DNA from: Planctomycetaceae bacterium
Lineage (GTDB): Bacteria > Planctomycetota > Phycisphaerae > Phycisphaerales > SM1A02
NCBI GenBank assembly: GCA_027488265.1
Contig: JAIYCA010000073.1
Location: forward strand, 1-5,398
Length of the DNA stretch: 5,398 nucleotides
Reading direction: 5' to 3'
Shown here: positions 1 through 2,976 of the stretch, piece after piece
Position numbering within the stretch: position 1 is the stretch's first letter
Layout: each line of letters opens with the position of its first letter
The notes under the pieces: generated by a model
Seen by the model: the letters and a program-made list of their open reading frames with translations, nothing else
Told to the model about the DNA's origin: nothing
Databases searched by the model: none
Translations under genes and position numbers: made by a program

Positions 1-1
1 C

Positions 2-613
2 ACGGCGATCTCCGGCAGCGTCACGAACAACACCGACTGCAACGACGCGAACAACGCGATCAACCCAGCAGCGACGGAAATCTGCGATGCAGGCAACGTC
101 GATGAGAACTGCAACGGCTTGGCCGACAACGCCGACTCTGGCGCAGCCGACGGTGGCAAGACGAACTTCTACCGCGATCAAGACGGCGACACCTTCACGA
201 CCAACACCGCTTCACGCTTCTGCGACTTGCCTGCGGGTTACGAAGCAGCGGCCGAAGGCGACTGCAACGACACCAACAACGCGATCTACCCAACCGCGAT
301 TGAAACCTGCGCGAATCTCGGCGTTGACAACGACTGTGACACCATCAACACCGAAGCCGAAGCGACCGACCGCAACACGTACTACGCCGATGCGGACGGC
401 GACAACGCGGGTGATCCGACGGTGAGCACGCTCGCGTGCAGCACGCCAACGGGCTACGTCAGCACGTCGAACGATCTTTGCCCCGCGAACAACGCGCTGA
501 CGTCAGCTGTGACGTACTACGCCGACGCGGATGGCGACGGGGCGGGCAATCCTTCCAGCACGACCTCGGTCTGCAGCACGACGCCTCCAACGGGATACGT
601 TGCGAATTCGAAC
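2..613 (+). repeat. Degenerate MopE-type and hybrid repeats in gene 1
   Basis: The protein repeats start with an aromatic pair and an Asp box (YYADADGD), continue through a single Cys and a GYV or SVT turn to DCND, and close with a Pro-Ala-x-E-x-C and DNDCD motif. The first visible unit is cut by the window edge (codons 1-55). The second, starting at F56-Y57, is 71 residues long, the same length as the units in gene 2. The next two units (from Y127 and Y172) are only 45 residues apart: they keep the Asp box and the Cys-GYV half but then switch to an NDxCP motif in place of the DNDCD half. Pfam calls this type of repeat a putative metal-binding motif after MopE of Methylococcus; metal identity here is not shown. 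Confidence 0.8.
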
Positions 614-2131
614 GATCAATGTCCATCCGATGCTGCCAAGACCGCGCCAGGAGTTTGCGGCTGTGGTGTTGCCGATACGGATACCGACAGCGACGGCACC
701 GCCGACTGCATCGACTCGTGCCCGAACGATCCGAACAAGATTGCTCCAGGCGCATGCGGTTGCGGACTCGTTGATACTGATGCGAATAGCGACGGCACCG
801 CCGACTGCTTGCAGCAAACTCCGGTCATCACGCTGACGCCTTCCGCCGACACGACGCTCATCGCGGGCGAAACCCTCACGGTGCGCGCGTCGGTCTCGGC
901 GATCGGCCTCTACTCGACGGGCGTCCAACTCGCGATCCACTTCAATCCGAACGATCTCATGCTCGTGTCGGCGACACCCGTGTCGAACGGAGCGTTCCGA
1001 AACGAAGTCCTCGAAACGATCGACAACACCAGAGGCACCCTGATGTACACGCTCGGCCTCGCGGCAGGGGCGTCGGCGACGACGGGCCCCGCGCAACTTG
1101 CAGATCTCACGTTTCGAGTTCGGTCAGGTGCCGACGCGTGCAACGAGTCGGGCTCGGTCTACTCGGCTCCCATCAGCTCGTACTACACACGGATTATCAC
1201 GGTCATCGGCCATCCGGTGCTGCCGTCGGTGTCGGCGCTGCCAGCGGTGACGTTCGACGGCCTCGATCCAGTCTTCACCGGTGTGCCATCGTCGACGACG
1301 ATTGCAGCCGACGCACGAAGTACGTTCGGCGGCACGGTCGTGAATCCGGCGGTGACTGCGAACGACAACTGCTCGGGCAATCTCACAGTCGACATTGACA
1401 TCACCTACCCCGACACGACGACTGCCACGGCCTGGCCATCGGACAACCTGTTCCCGATCGGTACGACAAGCGTGACGTGGACGGCGGAAGACGCGCTCGG
1501 CAACATCGAGACCGAAACACGTCAAATCACAGTGTCGAACCACCAGTTGCTTGATGTCCAAGTTGGATTCGTCGGCGCGATTGCGGCAAACACACCGCGC
1601 TCGATTCGTGTGCGTGCGGGCTCGTCGATCCAAGTCCTGCCGGTGACTCTGACGGGATCGTCAGCGTCGATCACGGGAGTGCAGCTTCCAGTGGCGCTCG
1701 ACTATCCGTGCGTGACGGCGAAGGCTGTATCGCACTCGATTGCGGATGCGATGTCGACGTCGATCGTGTCACGGCGCTACAGCGCAACGGCGTCGCTCTT
1801 GCAGGGCGATTCGAACGATGACGACATGGTCGACATCACGGATTTCGCGTTGTATGTCGCGAATCGCGGCTCGGGTAAGGCCGTCGACGCGATTTCGAAC
1901 TTCAACGGCGACACGGTGATCAACACGGTCGACTTCACGTTTATCGGCGTGAACTTCTTCCGTGTCGGCGAGACGTGCGGCTCGTTTGACGGAGTCATCC
2001 CACGTGATCGCATCTCGGTGCGTGAACTGCGTCGTACAGGCTTGGGCGAACTCATCCAAGCCGATCTCAACGGCGACGGCTGGGTCGACCTCGACGACGT
2101 GCAGTACTACATGCAGGGCGCGGGGCAGTGA
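2..2131 (+). CDS. Secreted multidomain protein, 5'-truncated: MopE repeats, cohesin-like, HYR-like and dockerin-like domains
   Basis: This is the C-terminal 709 residues of a larger protein; the frame is open from the first bases, so start and signal peptide lie upstream. Codons are numbered from position 2. In order: MopE-type putative metal-binding repeats (1-126); two 45-residue hybrid units (127-216); CGCG/Asp-box repeats resembling thrombospondin type 3 (205-269); a cohesin-like beta domain (about 275-400, with GETLTVRASV, a FNPNDLMLVS-like strand and LADLTFRV); an HYR-like domain (about 421-512, ANDNC and FPIGTTSVTWTAEDALGN); a linker (513-600); two dockerin-type calcium loops (603-614, 633-644); and a third EF-hand-like loop (688-699) ten residues before the stop. 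The only early start-like codon, TTG at 119, lies inside a MopE repeat and is not a credible start. Probable role is extracellular, calcium- or metal-stabilised structure or adhesion; no catalytic motif is visible. The coding frame is firm, domain names are fairly firm, and function is unknown. Confidence 0.9.
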   Translation, partial: TAISGSVTNNTDCNDANNAINPAATEICDAGNVDENCNGLADNADSGAADGGKTNFYRDQDGDTFTTNTASRFCDLPAGYEAAAEGDCNDTNNAIYPTAIETCANLGVDNDCDTINTEAEATDRNTYYADADGDNAGDPTVSTLACSTPTGYVSTSNDLCPANNALTSAVTYYADADGDGAGNPSSTTSVCSTTPPTGYVANSNDQCPSDAAKTAPGVCGCGVADTDTDSDGTADCIDSCPNDPNKIAPGACGCGLVDTDANSDGTADCLQQTPVITLTPSADTTLIAGETLTVRASVSAIGLYSTGVQLAIHFNPNDLMLVSATPVSNGAFRNEVLETIDNTRGTLMYTLGLAAGASATTGPAQLADLTFRVRSGADACNESGSVYSAPISSYYTRIITVIGHPVLPSVSALPAVTFDGLDPVFTGVPSSTTIAADARSTFGGTVVNPAVTANDNCSGNLTVDIDITYPDTTTATAWPSDNLFPIGTTSVTWTAEDALGNIETETRQITVSNHQLLDVQVGFVGAIAANTPRSIRVRAGSSIQVLPVTLTGSSASITGVQLPVALDYPCVTAKAVSHSIADAMSTSIVSRRYSATASLLQGDSNDDDMVDITDFALYVANRGSGKAVDAISNFNGDTVINTVDFTFIGVNFFRVGETCGSFDGVIPRDRISVRELRRTGLGELIQADLNGDGWVDLDDVQYYMQGAGQ
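614..808 (+). repeat. Two CGCG/Asp-box (thrombospondin type 3-like) repeats in gene 1
   Basis: Codons 205-269 contain two tandem copies of a Cys-Pro-x-Asp, Lys, Ala-Pro-Gly-x-CGCG, then D-T-D-x-x-SDGTADC pattern (CGCG at 219-222 and 252-255; SDGTADC at 230-236 and 263-269). Closely spaced Asp residues with conserved Cys are the hallmark of calcium-wrapped thrombospondin type 3 repeats, and this bacterial CGCG form is common in planctomycete surface proteins. It joins the MopE tract to the cohesin-like domain and may act as a rigid calcium-dependent stalk (inference). Confidence 0.75.
824..1204 (+). other. Cohesin-like domain region of gene 1
   Basis: Codons about 275-401 read as a beta-sandwich of cohesin type: an entry strand (VITLTPSADTTLIAGE), TLTVRASVSAIGLYSTGVQLAIHF, a NPNDLMLVSATPVSNGAF segment, a RGTLMYTLGLAAG segment and LADLTFRVRSG. 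These match the general cohesin pattern of G-E-x-x-T-V, hydrophobic-F-x-P, G-x-L-x-Y and L-x-x-L-x-F-x-V. In cellulosomes cohesins bind dockerins, but outside cellulosomes their partners are mostly unknown. A CNESG segment (C380) at the end may pair with another Cys. Confidence 0.65.
1262..1534 (+). other. HYR-like (hyalin repeat) domain of gene 1
   Basis: Codons about 421-511 carry the features of an HYR immunoglobulin-like fold: a DPVFTGVPSSTTIAA entry strand, VVNPAVTANDNCSGN in the middle, and FPIGTTSVTWTAEDALGN near the end (compare the usual F-P-x-G-x-T-x-V-x-x-x-A-x-D-x-x-G-N). HYR domains are extracellular and adhesion-associated in animals and bacteria. This is a single copy; its exact ligand cannot be told. 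Confidence 0.8.
1808..2101 (+). other. Dockerin-like calcium loops plus a third EF-hand-like loop in gene 1
   Basis: Three 12-residue calcium loops are visible. Loop 1 at codons 603-614 has acidic or Asn residues at positions 1, 3, 5, 9 and 12 (D603, N605, D607, D611, D614). Loop 2 at 633-644 has N633, N635, D637, N641 and D644 and is followed by FTFIGVNFF. Loop 3 at 688-699 has D688, N690, D692, D696 and D699. Loops 1 and 2, thirty residues apart and each followed by a hydrophobic helix, look like a type I dockerin. The third lies after a 43-residue linker with a Cys (C659) and is an extra element close to the C terminus. Confidence 0.75.
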
Positions 2132-2178
2132 GCGGCTGAACTGTTCGCAAGACGAGTTTGTGATCCCTCTTGATTCAT

Positions 2179-2216
2179 TTCTGCTCTAGCGTGTATGCCT
2201 CCACGCTTGAGCAGAG
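2179..2216 (+). terminator. Terminator-like inverted repeat after gene 1
   Basis: CTGCTCTAGCGTG (2181-2193) pairs with CACGCTTGAGCAG (2202-2214) around an 8-base loop, with one T-T mismatch, so 12 of 13 positions pair. T2180-A2215 and a T2179-G2216 wobble extend it. It starts 50 bases after the gene 1 stop. The right side is followed by AGTTCTTGCATTC, which is only weakly T-rich, so it is not a textbook intrinsic terminator; it could also block 3' exonucleases or act on either strand. Its position and stem strength make transcript termination or 3'-end stabilisation of gene 1 the likely role. Confidence 0.6.
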
Positions 2217-2374
2217 TTCTTGCATTCGTGCTTCGCAGGTGACGCGGCCTCCAACGGTTGCAATGCGCTCGGTTGCGACGACGCACGTGCGAAGTTCGCT
2301 CGCAGGCTGTGCAAACGCGATGAAGTCGCGCGAGTGCGATCGCGTGCAGTGAAACCGCCTTCATAGTTCTTGGT

Positions 2375-2412
2375 CGCACCTGCTGTCGTTATGGACCGAC
2401 GGAGCGGGTGCG
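2375..2412. other. Long bulged hairpin in the intergenic region
   Basis: CGCACCTGCT (2375-2384) pairs with AGCGGGTGCG (2403-2412), with one T-G wobble. After a two-base bulge (GG, 2401-2402) the stem continues with GTCG (2385-2388) against CGAC (2397-2400), leaving an 8-base loop (2389-2396). That gives 14 base pairs in total. No T-run follows on either strand. It may be part of a leader RNA of gene 2, a small RNA, or a protein-binding palindrome; the sequence alone does not decide. Confidence 0.45.
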
Positions 2413-2650
2413 TTGCACGTAAGCCATTGCCAAATCATCGTTTCGGTTTGGAGAACAGCGCAGCACAAGTATGTTTGCGAAGTCTGATCGTGCGGCTCCA
2501 TCATCTCGGAGCAGACCTTTGGAAGAGATCACTCGTGACCGTCTTTCGGCGGACATGTGTTGTTTGTGTCTGTGTATGAAGTTCGCCGAGCGGCGTCTGC
2601 TCGGTGATTGAGGAGACCGGTCTACTTTCAAATCCCTTTCTGCTTCGCAT

Positions 2651-2668
2651 GCAGTGGTCTGCCACTGC
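2651..2668. other. Short perfect hairpin upstream of gene 2
   Basis: GCAGTGG (2651-2657) and CCACTGC (2662-2668) are perfect inverted repeats around the 4-base loop TCTG. It lies about 160 bases upstream of the gene 2 start. It could be an operator-like palindrome or a 5'-UTR hairpin, but a 7-base stem in G+C-rich DNA can also arise by chance. Confidence 0.3.
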
Positions 2669-2813
2669 GAGTGCTGTAACTCTTGCGACGCTCAAAGCCT
2701 CGCACGAGTACGCAGCGCGCGTCGACCGACTCAACTTGGTTGGACATACGCGTGACGCAGAGAGTGAATCTCGTCCGAGTTTGATCGAACGGCAAACCCT
2801 TGAGTTTGGGCCA

Positions 2814-2821
2814 AGAAAGAG
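2814..2821 (+). promoter_or_regulatory. Ribosome-binding site for gene 2
   Basis: The purine-rich AGAAAGAG ends 8 bases before the ATG at 2830. It is a weak Shine-Dalgarno match but well spaced. The alternative in-frame ATG at 2884 has only pyrimidine-rich sequence (ACTTCTTCCGCGCGC) before it, which favours the upstream start. An in-frame TGA at 2782-2784 limits how far upstream the gene could begin. Confidence 0.5.
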
Positions 2822-2829
2822 CGACAAAA

Positions 2830-2976
2830 ATGCATTGCATTGCAGCGGCTTTCCATCATGGTCTGACGACTTCTTCCGCGCGCATGCTTCGATGCGGCGT
2901 GAACGCTTTGGCGATTCCGACGTTCATCGCTCCGCTGATGGCGGCGTGTCTTGGTCTCGCCTCAACGGCTCATGCT
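2830..2976 (+). other. Signal peptide of gene 2
   Basis: Residues 1-49 end in a hydrophobic stretch (about 24-45, VNALAIPTFIAPLMAACLGL) and a Thr-Ala-His-Ala cleavage motif before Gly50-Asp51, a good signal peptidase I site. The n-region is unusually long if the ATG at 2830 is used. From Met19 (2884) it would be a standard 31-residue signal peptide starting MLRCG. Cys40 sits in the hydrophobic core but lacks a proper lipobox context, so a lipoprotein is not favoured. Confidence 0.8.

Larger units (their letters stand above)
2132..2829. other. Intergenic region without a convincing gene
   Basis: About 700 bases separate the stop of gene 1 from the start of gene 2. Short open frames on both strands (up to about 108 codons, plus one that runs on into gene 2 in another frame) have no recognisable domains and odd Arg-, Ser- and Cys-rich composition, so none is called. 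The base composition looks less G+C-rich than the flanking genes. The region holds three inverted repeats, listed separately, and a ribosome-binding site. No clear -35/-10 promoter pair was found by eye, which is unsurprising because promoters of this group are poorly defined. Confidence 0.7.

Noticed and set aside
503..1633. Minus-strand open frames opposite gene 1 (503-1096 and 1124-1633)
   Set aside because: Arg-, Asp- and Val-rich low-complexity translations with no motif; they are complements of gene 1 codons.
119..2131. Gene 1 beginning at the TTG at 119
   Set aside because: The same frame is open back to position 2 and encodes clear repeat sequence (TAISGSVTNNTDCN and a Pro-Ala-x-E-x-C motif) upstream; TTG at 119 encodes Leu within a repeat and has no credible ribosome-binding site. 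The real start is outside the window.
2063..2131. PEP-CTERM or other C-terminal membrane sorting tag on gene 1
   Set aside because: The C terminus is an acidic EF-hand-like loop followed by QYYMQGAGQ, with no PEP motif, hydrophobic helix or basic tail.
2336..2343. GCGATCGC palindrome, the HIP1 element of cyanobacteria
   Set aside because: Only one copy was noticed, in G+C-rich DNA where it is expected by chance, and the genes do not look cyanobacterial.
2552..2580. Possible promoter (CGGACA with TATGAA) upstream of gene 2
   Set aside because: Each hexamer matches the sigma-70 consensus at only four of six positions with a 19-base spacer, which is not enough to call a promoter.
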